From RGIG250 sp964540025 (GTDB lineage: Bacteria > Bacillota > Negativicutes > Selenomonadales > Selenomonadaceae): a stretch of 64,000 bases of DNA. The stretch lies in the NCBI GenBank assembly GCA_964540025.1, contig CAZIKQ010000005.1, positions 1 through 64,000 of the forward strand, read 5' to 3'. The notes beneath the pieces were generated by a model. That model saw only the letters and a program-made list of their open reading frames with translations. It ran no database searches and was not told the origin of the DNA. Shown here in pieces: positions 26,530-35,317 of this stretch; positions within the stretch are counted from its first letter, which is position 1; the number at the start of each line of letters is the position of its first letter. The translations under genes were made by a program, and so were the position numbers.

Positions 26530-29500
26530 CAACGAACCTTGTCTCGCTGGTACCATCGCCCCTCTGAATTACATCGAGCCGAACATCGACCCGCTCTACC
26601 AGTTCCTGAACATGGGAAATCAATCCCACCAGGCGGTGTCCATCATAGCTCAACCGGCTCAAGACCTCCATTACCTTATCCAGCATTTCCGGATCAAGGG
26701 TGCCAAAGCCTTCGTCAATGAATACTGTCTCCAGCTTGATTCCGCCACTGTATTCCATGACAATATCGGCTGTTCCCAGGGCTATTGCCAAGGCGGTGAT
26801 GAAGCTTTCTCCGCCTGACAGGGTGGACACCGGCCGCTCATCTCCGCTCCAGCTGTCATATATTACGAAGTCAAGGCCAAGACTCTTTTTTCCACCGGTC
26901 CTTTTTTGATTTTTTCCGGTTCTTTGCAGCTCGTAACGATTCCTGCTCATTTGCCGGAGCCTCTGGTTGGCTCTGTCGGCTATGTCCTCAAGACAGCTTC
27001 TGAGTACGAAATTTTCAAAGTTAAGGTTTTTTTCGTTTATACCGTCAGCTACCTCAGCCAGTCTTGCCACCGGAGCAAATTGTTTTTCCAGTTTTTCTAT
27101 ATCACCGTTGATTCTGGATATTTCCCGAGCCTTTTGTTTTTTCATCTCCAGTTCCCTGGTCATGCCGCCAACCTTCTGACCCAATTCAGCTGATTCTTTT
27201 TCTCTTTCATTCACAGCTTCAGCCAGAACCTGTACATCAGGTTGATCTTTGTCCTGCACGGCCCTTTCCGCCATCCTTATTTTTTCCTGAAGGCTGTACA
27301 ACTCCTTTTCGTAATTCTGAATATATTTCTGCCATTTTTCCAGCTGTGGCAACAGCCGGATAGCCTCTTCAAAGGTTTCCCGGCTATCAAATCCCTTCCC
27401 CGTCATTCCCCGGATAAATTCCTGCTCGGCCTCGTTTCTTTCCGCTTCACACTCCTCCGTATTTTCAATGGCTTTTTCCAGTAGTGCCCTGACCGCAGCC
27501 GTTTCCTGCTCCAATTGCTTTACAGCTGTAGCCGCAACATTGTAGTCTTGTTCCAGTTTGTTTCTGATAAGGGATATCCTTTGGTACTTTTTCTGCCAGG
27601 CATCAATGCTGCGGCAGTCATCGGCCAAGTCCCTTTCATACAGCTCTATCGATGCCTTATCCCTATTTACCTTGTTCTCTGTTTTCTCCAGTTCTTTCGC
27701 CTTTTCTTCTAAAACTGATAATAAAGATTTTCTCCGCTTTTCCAAAATTTCCAAGGCAGGAAGGATCTCCTTTGTCAACCGCTCCGCTGCCTTCCTGGCC
27801 TCCTCAAGTTCTTTAACCGCCGACTCAAATTCCATTTTAACCGAATCTCTATCACCGCCGTCTCCCAAAGACGCCAGCGCGCTCAACTTCGCTTCTGCAG
27901 CTGCTAATTGCTGCTGCGCCGCACGCATCAGGGATCCTGCTTTTTCAGATTTATTATTAGCTTCTCCCCAATTAAATTCAGCCTCTTTAAGATCTGCCTC
28001 GGCCGGGTGATCATCCAACGAGACTGCCGGATTTGGGTGGTAACGCGAACCACAAACCGGACAAGGGACATCCTCGCCAAGTTCTGCCGCCAATATTGCT
28101 GCCTGACAGCTGAACCATTTTCCCTGAAGCTGTTTATATACCAGCTCTGTCCTCTTCTCCTCCTTTTCCGCCATATTCTTTTTCACTACGAGTTTTTCCA
28201 GATTTTCCTTCAAATCAACACATTCTCTTTTTGCCATTTCATAAGAATCTAACCTGGCCAAATTTTCTTCCAGAGTATGAACTTTATTCTTATAAAGCTC
28301 AGTCAGACCACAGGTTTTCTCCAGGGAAATCCTTTCTTCCAGAAGCCTTTTATCCTCTTCATCAGCTACTTCCAACCTTGTCTTAAAATAGGTTAGCTCT
28401 GACTTTAATTTTTCCCGCTTCTCCAATGCCCCTTCATAAAGAAGGAAAACTGTCTCATAGGCTTCCACTTTATCCTTTAACCCGTCCAGATTGTGAACCT
28501 CTTTAACTGCCTGCTCTCTTTCTTTAGACCTCTTTTCCTGAATAGCGAGAGTTTCCCTTGCCTCTTCCAGTTTTTTCTGTTTTTTTATAACTGCAGATTC
28601 TGCCTCCCGAAGTTCTGACTCTGCTACCCGTTTATTTTCTTCAGCATAGGACAATCTATCCCACAAATGCTTTATCTCTCTTGCGGACTCTATTTTTTGA
28701 CATTCTATTTTTTTCCGGTGGATCTCATCACTTTCCAGACTTTTCTTCTCGTATTCATTCTTTACAACTTCGTATAAGCGGAACTTTTCAGCCAAAGCTC
28801 TTGCCTGCTCCAACTCTTCCCGTACCTTCTTCAGCCCACTTCCTGAGCTTATGAGAAGCTCTCTATATTTCTCCAATTCCCTTTCCGCCTCATGGATTTT
28901 TGCCGCAAGATTTGCCTCTGAGATATCATCTCCTTCGATTATGTCCTTTGCCAAAAGTTTTTTCTCATTCAATGCCTTTTTCCAGCTTTCCGCCAGCTCT
29001 CCCTTCTTCTCTTTTAAGCGGCTTATTATATCGCCGTACATTCTCGTTGAAAAAAGCTTGGATAAAAGTCTTGCCTTTTTATCTGTATCTGCCTTGAGAA
29101 ACTCTCTAAATTCGCCCTGAGGAAGCAGCACCACCTGGCAGAACTGCTGGCGGTCAAAACCGACTATTCCCTTTATCCTTTCATTTACCGCTACTACTTT
29201 TTCCTCCAACAGCTTCTCCTGTCCTTCGTTTTCTATCTCCCAAAGAACCGCTTTTGCCGCCGTCTCATTTTTATTGCCGGGCTTCTTAAATGCAGGCTGT
29301 CTTTCCACCCGATACTTCTTTTTCCCCACGACAAATGTAAACTCAACTACTGCCCCTTGATTTTCTTTGGCCAGATGACTGCGCATATATTCTGCCGGAG
29401 CAGGCTCACCTCCGGGCAAAGCCCCATATAAAGCATAACACATGGCAGCAAAAATGACAGACTTTCCACTGCCGGTTTTTCCATTGATAAGGAATAGAGA

Positions 29501-29590
29501 TATATTCTTTTCTCTCAATTGGTCAAAATCTATGACATTCTTCTGGACATAAGGGCCAAATGCCGTCATTTCCAGCCTTAGAGGTCTCAT
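26522..29590 (-). CDS. sbcC: Nuclease SbcCD subunit C
   Basis: SMC-like ATPase (1022 aa) that with SbcD cleaves DNA hairpins and ends at inverted repeats. Walker A is GKTGSGKS near residue 37. Two long coiled coils flank a zinc-hook CPVC near the middle, and the ABC signature LSGGES and Walker B VFIDEGFGTLDP are near the C-terminus. Its ATG overlaps the sbcD stop by four bases. The final Gly-Leu-stop lies within an intergenic repeat copy. Confidence 0.96.
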   Translation of the reverse strand: MRPLRLEMTAFGPYVQKNVIDFDQLREKNISLFLINGKTGSGKSVIFAAMCYALYGALPGGEPAPAEYMRSHLAKENQGAVVEFTFVVGKKKYRVERQPAFKKPGNKNETAAKAVLWEIENEGQEKLLEEKVVAVNERIKGIVGFDRQQFCQVVLLPQGEFREFLKADTDKKARLLSKLFSTRMYGDIISRLKEKKGELAESWKKALNEKKLLAKDIIEGDDISEANLAAKIHEAERELEKYRELLISSGSGLKKVREELEQARALAEKFRLYEVVKNEYEKKSLESDEIHRKKIECQKIESAREIKHLWDRLSYAEENKRVAESELREAESAVIKKQKKLEEARETLAIQEKRSKEREQAVKEVHNLDGLKDKVEAYETVFLLYEGALEKREKLKSELTYFKTRLEVADEEDKRLLEERISLEKTCGLTELYKNKVHTLEENLARLDSYEMAKRECVDLKENLEKLVVKKNMAEKEEKRTELVYKQLQGKWFSCQAAILAAELGEDVPCPVCGSRYHPNPAVSLDDHPAEADLKEAEFNWGEANNKSEKAGSLMRAAQQQLAAAEAKLSALASLGDGGDRDSVKMEFESAVKELEEARKAAERLTKEILPALEILEKRRKSLLSVLEEKAKELEKTENKVNRDKASIELYERDLADDCRSIDAWQKKYQRISLIRNKLEQDYNVAATAVKQLEQETAAVRALLEKAIENTEECEAERNEAEQEFIRGMTGKGFDSRETFEEAIRLLPQLEKWQKYIQNYEKELYSLQEKIRMAERAVQDKDQPDVQVLAEAVNEREKESAELGQKVGGMTRELEMKKQKAREISRINGDIEKLEKQFAPVARLAEVADGINEKNLNFENFVLRSCLEDIADRANQRLRQMSRNRYELQRTGKNQKRTGGKKSLGLDFVIYDSWSGDERPVSTLSGGESFITALAIALGTADIVMEYSGGIKLETVFIDEGFGTLDPEMLDKVMEVLSRLSYDGHRLVGLISHVQELVERVDVRLDVIQRGDGTSETRFVGL

Positions 29591-30756
29591 ACTCTTGCTC
29601 CTTCCTCTGACTCTTTTATTCCCTGCCGCAAAACTATCCGCTCATCTTCCGTAAGTTTATCCCCAGTAACCTCTTCAAAAAATGATTCAAACAGTTTTTC
29701 CTTACTTTGCGACATAAGCTGTCTGCTATCTGTTACCCTGTCTTCACCGGCATTTCCTCTGTTTATCCACTCCAGTGACAGGATATTAGGATACCGTTCC
29801 CGCAATCTTTCCATGGCGCCCAGAACAGGTTCTCTGTCAATTAGTTTAATCCACAAAAAATCTTCCCTTTTTGCTAGTGGAACCTTCTCAGCTTCCGCAA
29901 TGACCTGTTGAAAGCTTACGTTATCAAGCAATCTAAGGTCTCTTTTCGGTATAATCTCCCGCCCTTCAACCGATACATATCCTGTACCGTCTATATCCAC
30001 TACAAGGAAAGCTTTTGTCTGGTTAAATTCATTGAGAGAATATTTCAAAGGTGAACCACTGTACCAAATATTTCCTTTTATTCTCTGAGGAGCATGAAGA
30101 TGGCCAAGCGCCGCATAAGTATATGGAGAAAACGAATCCGCCCTCACCTGCCCTGAACCGCCTACGGAAAGCTCCCGTTCAGAACCGGATACGCTTCCTC
30201 CTGTAACAAAAGCATGAGCTACAGCAACCGATCTCAGAATTTCTCCCGGAGCAGCCAGTTTCCTGACTGCATCCAATTCCCTGTCAACCACAAAATCCAT
30301 CGCCTCTTCAAATGACAAATTATCTTTACCCCACAGGTTGCGGACCCGTTCCGGAGTAACATAGGGAATCAGGGAAAAATAGACCGGCCCGTACTCATCG
30401 TGAAGAATAACGGGGATAGGATCATCCTGAAGAATTCCGCCAACAAACACGCCACCAGGAGCCATTATTTTGGCCCCGTAGTTTATTCTCTTGTCACTGT
30501 CGTGATTGCCAGCTATATAGAGGAGCTTCTTTCCTTTTTCGCAAACCAGCGTATTAACAAACCGGTCAAAAAGTTCCACCGCCTCTTCGGGAGGGACGCT
30601 TCTATCGTACACATCCCCGGCAATCACTACCGCCTCTGCCCCGGTTTCTTCCACAAGCCTTAGCAGCTTATCAAGAACATCGCTCTGTAGTTCAGTCAAA
30701 CGTTCACCATTAAGCATCTTCCCCAAATGCAAGTCTGCCGTATGGATAAATCTCAT
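29587..30756 (-). CDS. sbcD: Nuclease SbcCD subunit D
   Basis: Mre11-type Mn-dependent nuclease subunit (389 aa). Phosphoesterase motifs: HTADLHLGK at the N-terminus, AGDVYDRS, AGNHDSD and ALGHLHAPQ. I chose ATG 30756; a GTG at 30825 keeps the frame open but lies inside the upstream terminator hairpin. Transcription probably begins at a promoter within repeat copy 3. Confidence 0.95.
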   Translation of the reverse strand: MRFIHTADLHLGKMLNGERLTELQSDVLDKLLRLVEETGAEAVVIAGDVYDRSVPPEEAVELFDRFVNTLVCEKGKKLLYIAGNHDSDKRINYGAKIMAPGGVFVGGILQDDPIPVILHDEYGPVYFSLIPYVTPERVRNLWGKDNLSFEEAMDFVVDRELDAVRKLAAPGEILRSVAVAHAFVTGGSVSGSERELSVGGSGQVRADSFSPYTYAALGHLHAPQRIKGNIWYSGSPLKYSLNEFNQTKAFLVVDIDGTGYVSVEGREIIPKRDLRLLDNVSFQQVIAEAEKVPLAKREDFLWIKLIDREPVLGAMERLRERYPNILSLEWINRGNAGEDRVTDSRQLMSQSKEKLFESFFEEVTGDKLTEDERIVLRQGIKESEEGARV

Positions 30757-30790
30757 AAAAATACCCCCGGACCGTCCGTTTACCATCAAA

Positions 30791-30832
30791 AGGGGCTGTG
30801 AGAAATGATAAACCTCATTTTTCACAGCCCCT
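30791..30832 (-). terminator. ftsH terminator, hairpin of repeat copy 3
   Basis: An 18-bp stem with one mismatch (30791-30808 with 30815-30832), followed on the minus strand by TTTTG. It lies 68 bases after the ftsH stop. Confidence 0.8.
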
Positions 30833-30834
30833 GC

Positions 30835-30862
30835 TTTATAATGACAAGTCGTTAAATGCCAA
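30835..30862 (-). promoter_or_regulatory. Candidate sbcDC promoter inside repeat copy 3
   Basis: Minus-strand TTGGCA (30862-30857), 16-bp spacer and TATAAA (30840-30835). Initiation about seven bases later would fall within the 5' arm of the ftsH terminator, so transcripts from here would lack the full hairpin and could pass into sbcD. Confidence 0.45.
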
Positions 30863-30900
30863 TCAATGGGAACTATCCTGCAATTTCCTGAAAGGCCGAA

Positions 30901-32787
30901 TTATAATCCTTCACCCTGTATAGAAGTTTCCGGCTCCGCTGCAGCCGCCGTATTCTTCGCCGTGCCAGCCGTTTCCCAGGCCGTACGCTTTGCCTCAGTC
31001 TCGGCGACTATTTCCTCCAGCTCCTTGGCGTGAAGTGTCTCTTTTTCCATAAGAGCCGCGGCAATAGCGTGCAAATCATCAATATTTTCTTCAAGAATTT
31101 TCCAGCAATTTTCGTAAGCGTCGGAAATATACCGCTGTACTTCCTTATCGATTTCCGAGGCAATTTCTTCCGAATAATTTCTCTGCTGACCAAGCTCCCT
31201 GCCTAAGAAAACCTGATGATGCTCTCCCGAACCGTAATTAACCGGACCAAGTTTTTCACTCATTCCGTATTGGGTAACCATCGCTCTGGCCAGCTGAGAA
31301 GCTCTCTGAATATCATTTGAGGCCCCGGTTGAAATATCTTTCAATATTAACGCCTCTGCCACGCGACCACCCAGAAGGGTTGTAATTTGATCGTGAAGCT
31401 GGCTGCGGGTTTCATAAGAGCGGTCTTCTTGCGGTAGCATGAGGGTATAGCCGCCAGCCCGACCACGGGGGATAATCGTAACCTTATGAACGGGATCAGC
31501 ATTTGGCAGCTTCATGCCGGTGAGAGTATGACCACCTTCATGATAGGCAGTAAGCTTTCGCTCTCTGTCACTCATCACCTTGGACTTGCGTTCCGGCCCG
31601 GCCATTACCCTTTCGATGGATTCCTCCAATGTTGCCATGGATACATCCTTTTGATTACGGCGCGCCGATAACAGGGCCGCTTCGTTTACAAGGTTTGCCA
31701 GGTCCGCGCCGGAAAAGCCGGGAGTCCGCCTGGCAAGTACCGTTAAATCCACATCGTCGTTAATCGGCTTATTCTTGATGTGTACCCTGAGAATTTCCTC
31801 ACGGCCCTTCACATCAGGGCGGTCAACCGTTATCTGACGGTCAAAGCGGCCGGGACGGAGCAAGGCAGGATCAAGAATATCAGGCCGGTTAGTTGCCGCG
31901 ATTACAATGATACCCTCGTTCGTCTCAAAACCATCCATCTCAACAAGCAGCTGATTGAGTGTCTGTTCCCTTTCATCGTGTCCGCCGCCAACACCAGCGC
32001 CACGCTGACGGCCAACCGCATCAATTTCATCAATGAATACAATACAAGGCGCCTCGCGCTTTGCATTGTTAAACAAATCCCGAACTCGGGAAGCGCCTAC
32101 ACCGACAAACATTTCTACGAAGTCAGAGCCGCTGATAGAGAAGAAAGGCACGCCTGCTTCCCCGGCCACCGCTTTTGCCAAAAGAGTTTTACCTGTACCG
32201 GGAGAGCCAAAGAGCAACACGCCTTTGGGAATTTTTGCTCCCAAACCGCTGAATTTTTCCGGCTCCTTAAGGAACTCTACTACTTCCGCCAATTCCTCCT
32301 TCGCTTCGTCAGCGCCGGCAACGTCAGAGAAATTTACCTTTACATTATCAGGCATTGTCATCCGCGCTTTGCTCTTGCCGAAGCTGAACAGGCGGCCGGG
32401 GCCATTGTTATTTCCACCCATGAAATAGGCGATAGCAAATATTATTACCACGACCGGCAGTATAGACATCAAAACTGAGGACCACCAAGGAGGTTCAATA
32501 GGATTCTCAACCTTAATATTTACATTTCTTGAGCGCAGCTTTGAAATAAGCTCAGCGTCATTATGGGGAACAGTGGTCACGAACTCAGTACCATCTGACA
32601 AAGCTCCCTTCAGCACATTATCGGTAATTGTGACTTTAGCTACATTTCCCTCCTCAACATTCGTCATGAAACCGGTATAATCCATTTCACGCTTTCCGCT
32701 CTTAGTTGCACCATTGGCATCTATAAGGGTCACCGCAATCATGATTATAAGAAGATACAGCATTATATTCTTAAAAAACTTTTCCAT
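30901..32787 (-). CDS. ftsH: ATP-dependent zinc metalloprotease FtsH
   Basis: Membrane AAA+ protease (628 aa) that degrades unfolded or regulatory membrane and soluble proteins. Two membrane helices flank an extracytoplasmic domain in the first ~130 residues. Walker A is FGSPGTGKTLLAKAVAGEAG, Walker B is CIVFIDEIDAVGRQRG, the SRH includes RPGRFDRQI, and the zinc site is HEGGH, where most FtsH proteins have HEAGH; the HExxH ligands are kept. I chose ATG 32787 (MEKFFKN); GGAGG lies somewhat far upstream. The frame is open to 32844. Confidence 0.96.
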   Translation of the reverse strand: MEKFFKNIMLYLLIIMIAVTLIDANGATKSGKREMDYTGFMTNVEEGNVAKVTITDNVLKGALSDGTEFVTTVPHNDAELISKLRSRNVNIKVENPIEPPWWSSVLMSILPVVVIIFAIAYFMGGNNNGPGRLFSFGKSKARMTMPDNVKVNFSDVAGADEAKEELAEVVEFLKEPEKFSGLGAKIPKGVLLFGSPGTGKTLLAKAVAGEAGVPFFSISGSDFVEMFVGVGASRVRDLFNNAKREAPCIVFIDEIDAVGRQRGAGVGGGHDEREQTLNQLLVEMDGFETNEGIIVIAATNRPDILDPALLRPGRFDRQITVDRPDVKGREEILRVHIKNKPINDDVDLTVLARRTPGFSGADLANLVNEAALLSARRNQKDVSMATLEESIERVMAGPERKSKVMSDRERKLTAYHEGGHTLTGMKLPNADPVHKVTIIPRGRAGGYTLMLPQEDRSYETRSQLHDQITTLLGGRVAEALILKDISTGASNDIQRASQLARAMVTQYGMSEKLGPVNYGSGEHHQVFLGRELGQQRNYSEEIASEIDKEVQRYISDAYENCWKILEENIDDLHAIAAALMEKETLHAKELEEIVAETEAKRTAWETAGTAKNTAAAAEPETSIQGEGL

Positions 32788-32989
32788 ACTCAGGTAATAT
32801 TTCCTCCATGGTTTAATTTCTACTTTGCCCTCATTATACCGCAACTATCTGAAATAATTACGCATAGCTGTTGCAAAATAGTAATGATTCAACAGAACCT
32901 TTCCTTCAAACTTAACGGTAATCATGGCCTCAACCAAACCATTCTGCAATATAACTGAGCCTAATTTTAACATTATTCCCTGTGGAAGT

Positions 32990-33038
32990 AAATAAAAATG
33001 AGCCTGTTCCACAGGGAAAACCGGGTAATAACAGGCTC
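32990..33038 (-). terminator. Terminator of the hyf-like operon, with a competing hairpin
   Basis: On the minus strand GAGCCTGTT (33038-33030) pairs with AACAGGCTC (33008-33000), followed by ATTTTTATTT. A second 12-bp stem, TTCCCTGTGGAA/TTCCACAGGGAA (33018-33007 with 32987-32976), interleaves with it, so both cannot form fully. This may be a terminator/antiterminator pair ahead of ftsH. Confidence 0.6.
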
Positions 33039-33049
33039 GCGGTAAAGAA

Positions 33050-33787
33050 TTACATTCTCTTTTTTAAGATATCTGCTGCTGCAAGGAGACCGGCTATCAT
33101 GGCAGAAGGTCTTGGCGGACAGCCGGGGACATAAATATCTACCGGAACAACTTTGTCGGCAGCTCCAACGATTGCATAGCTTGCCCCATAAGTGCTACCG
33201 CCGGCGGCACAGGCCCCGCAAGCCATTACCAGCCTTGGCTCGGGCATAGCTTCATAGGTCATCCTCAATGCCTGCTCAAGATTTCGGGTTACCACACCAG
33301 TAACCATCAGTAAATCCGCATGCCGGGGACTTGCCACAAAATGAACTCCATACCGGGCCAAATCATACACTGGAGCAGATAACGCTCCCATCTCGAAATC
33401 ACAGCCATTGCAGCTGCCAGCATCGAGATGTCTTACATGAAGGCTCCTGCCCAGCCTCTCCTTCAAAACATCGGCTGTAACCTCTGCCATCTCTGGAAAG
33501 ACAAACGGCATAACATCATCATTGCTGTGACGCAGTCCATTGCTACCAAGTAACATTGCCTTTTCAACACAGCGCCCACAGAAAATACACCTCTTGTAAT
33601 CTATGTTGTAGCCTTCTGTATTTGAGCTTACTTGAAATGCTCCAACCGGACATACCGCAGCGCATTCATGAAAACAGCCGGCAGACAAACTGCCTGACAG
33701 TTTGCCTCTATAACGCTCACTGCCAGAAAGGCTTATTTCTTCTGTAGCAACCTTATCGTTAAATAGTCGTTCTAATACCTTAAACAT
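33050..33787 (-). CDS. hyfI: Group 4 hydrogenase small subunit fused to ferredoxin-like domain
   Basis: A 245-residue protein joining a HyfH/NuoI-like ferredoxin domain (about 1-110) to a HyfI/NuoB-like small subunit (about 115-245). Small-subunit cluster ligands: C126 and C129 in GSCNGCDFE, C193 in GACAAGG and C223 in PGCPPRP. In the ferredoxin part C67, C70, C73 and C46 form one complete [4Fe-4S] ligand set. The other site is degenerate: C38 and C42 are out of register and the expected fourth cysteine after GRCVEK is Ala. Last gene of the operon, six bases after hyfG. It would relay electrons between an unknown donor and the NiFe site. Confidence 0.85.
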   Translation of the reverse strand: MFKVLERLFNDKVATEEISLSGSERYRGKLSGSLSAGCFHECAAVCPVGAFQVSSNTEGYNIDYKRCIFCGRCVEKAMLLGSNGLRHSNDDVMPFVFPEMAEVTADVLKERLGRSLHVRHLDAGSCNGCDFEMGALSAPVYDLARYGVHFVASPRHADLLMVTGVVTRNLEQALRMTYEAMPEPRLVMACGACAAGGSTYGASYAIVGAADKVVPVDIYVPGCPPRPSAMIAGLLAAADILKKRM

Positions 33788-33793
33788 GATTAT

Positions 33794-35317
33794 TTACCTG
33801 TCAATACATGCATAGCAGAGTTCAAAGCTCTTGTTAATCAGGGGAAAATCAGGAATTATATCGCCTTGTACGGCAATAGTCAGCGCTGGCCAGTTTGGAT
33901 AAGAAGCGCTGCGAATAAATACTCTGTCTATAGTACCGGATTCATCCACTGCCACATACCAGAAGTTACTGCCTCTTGCTGATTCACTTATACCATAGGC
34001 TTCACCAGCCTTAAACTCTACATAAACCGTAAGCCCCGTCTTTTCCTGCTTCAACATTGCTATGAGCTGGCGAATCATGGCAAAGGATTCCTTTAACTCA
34101 TCAAAGCGCTGTTTCAGGCGAGCTGCAACATCACCATCAGATTGAGTTCTCACCGTAAAATTCAGTGAGCTGTAAACCCCGTAATCAAAATCCTTCCGGC
34201 TGTCATGGGCATAACCGCTGGCTCTTGCTCCTACGCCAACCATTGCAAGATCCCTTGCTGTCTGCGGCCGTACAGTGCCAGTTGTCCTGATTCGATTCTG
34301 GAAGTTCTCCTGCTGAGCAAATAAAGCCTCCATATCATTGACACCGTTCTCTGTCTCTCCAATCACTGATAAAATATCATCTGACAAGTCAGGGGTAATG
34401 TCCATAGACACTCCACCGAGAATGATCATTCCACGGAGGAAACGGTTTCCCGCAATGTGTTCCTGCAGCCGCATTAAACGCTCTTTCAGCCTTGCTCCCA
34501 AACTGATTGCCGGCTGAAAGCCAACCCCTGCCGGAATATTCCCGATATCACCGACATGATTTGTTACTCGCTCTATCTCTGACAGAAGAGTGCGGATAAT
34601 CTCTGCTCTCTTCGGAGCCTGCACTCCGCTTACTTTCTCCACAGCCTGACAAAAGCTCCAGGTATTAGCTATACTGCAAGCTCCGCAAACCCGTTCAGCT
34701 ATTGGAAGTGCCCCTTGTGGGGTAAGACCCTCCATCGCTTTCTCAATCCCCCGGTGAGTAAAGAACAGCTTAGCATCTAACTGTAGCATAGACTCTCCAG
34801 CCTGACTGAAGCGGAAATGGCCAGGCTCAATGATACCGGCATGAATCGGCCCAACCGGTACCTGGAACAGACCTTCACCCTTTGCAACGGCTATTGGGAA
34901 TTCACGTTCTCCCCTGACCTGACCTGTTTTATTTACATTCTTCCGCAAAGGATAGTAAGCTCCAGGAAAACTTTCATGAAGCACAAGGGGGCGAAGATCC
35001 GGATGTCCCTGAGGGACAATGCCAAACATATCGTTAATTTCTCTCTCATACCAGACAGCGCCAGGGATAATCCCCGTCAGAGAAGGATATGTCAGTTCCC
35101 CATCAGGATCAAATATTGCCTTGACAGTGACAAAAGTATGTTTTTCGATATCTTCAAATACCACATAAATGTCATATCCGCCGCCGTTATTTGTCTCATC
35201 CCGGCCAAACATCGCAGTCAACGGGCGGCGGCCGCCATCGTGAATTATATTAGCTCTCCCTCTTAATTCCTCCGGTTTTGCAACAATCATTCTACTACCG
35301 TGAAACCTCCCCTCCAT
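33794..35317 (-). CDS. hyfG: Group 4 [NiFe]-hydrogenase-like large subunit
   Basis: HycE/HyfG-like protein (507 aa): a NuoC-like domain (about 1-130, with VWYEREINDMFGI) followed by the catalytic NuoD/hydrogenase domain. Both nickel-ligand CxxC pairs are present: C211/C214 in ERVCGACSIAN and C501/C504 in ELCYACIDR. The histidine usual after CGxC is Asn, and the usual DPC is ELC. The protein ends at Arg507, exactly where HycE is cut by its protease, so no C-terminal extension needs removal. No hyp genes are in the window. It overlaps hyfF by one base. Confidence 0.85.
   Translation of the reverse strand: MEGRFHGSRMIVAKPEELRGRANIIHDGGRRPLTAMFGRDETNNGGGYDIYVVFEDIEKHTFVTVKAIFDPDGELTYPSLTGIIPGAVWYEREINDMFGIVPQGHPDLRPLVLHESFPGAYYPLRKNVNKTGQVRGEREFPIAVAKGEGLFQVPVGPIHAGIIEPGHFRFSQAGESMLQLDAKLFFTHRGIEKAMEGLTPQGALPIAERVCGACSIANTWSFCQAVEKVSGVQAPKRAEIIRTLLSEIERVTNHVGDIGNIPAGVGFQPAISLGARLKERLMRLQEHIAGNRFLRGMIILGGVSMDITPDLSDDILSVIGETENGVNDMEALFAQQENFQNRIRTTGTVRPQTARDLAMVGVGARASGYAHDSRKDFDYGVYSSLNFTVRTQSDGDVAARLKQRFDELKESFAMIRQLIAMLKQEKTGLTVYVEFKAGEAYGISESARGSNFWYVAVDESGTIDRVFIRSASYPNWPALTIAVQGDIIPDFPLINKSFELCYACIDR

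Larger units (their letters stand above)
30791..30908 (+). repeat. Interspersed repeat, copy 3
   Basis: Hairpin plus tail. The tail contains ATAATGACAAGTCG, TGCAATTTCCTGAAAG and ATTATAATCC, aligned base for base with large parts of copy 2 and copy 1. It runs into the ftsH stop, so ftsH, like sbcC, ends GGA-TTA-TAA inside the element. Confidence 0.7.
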
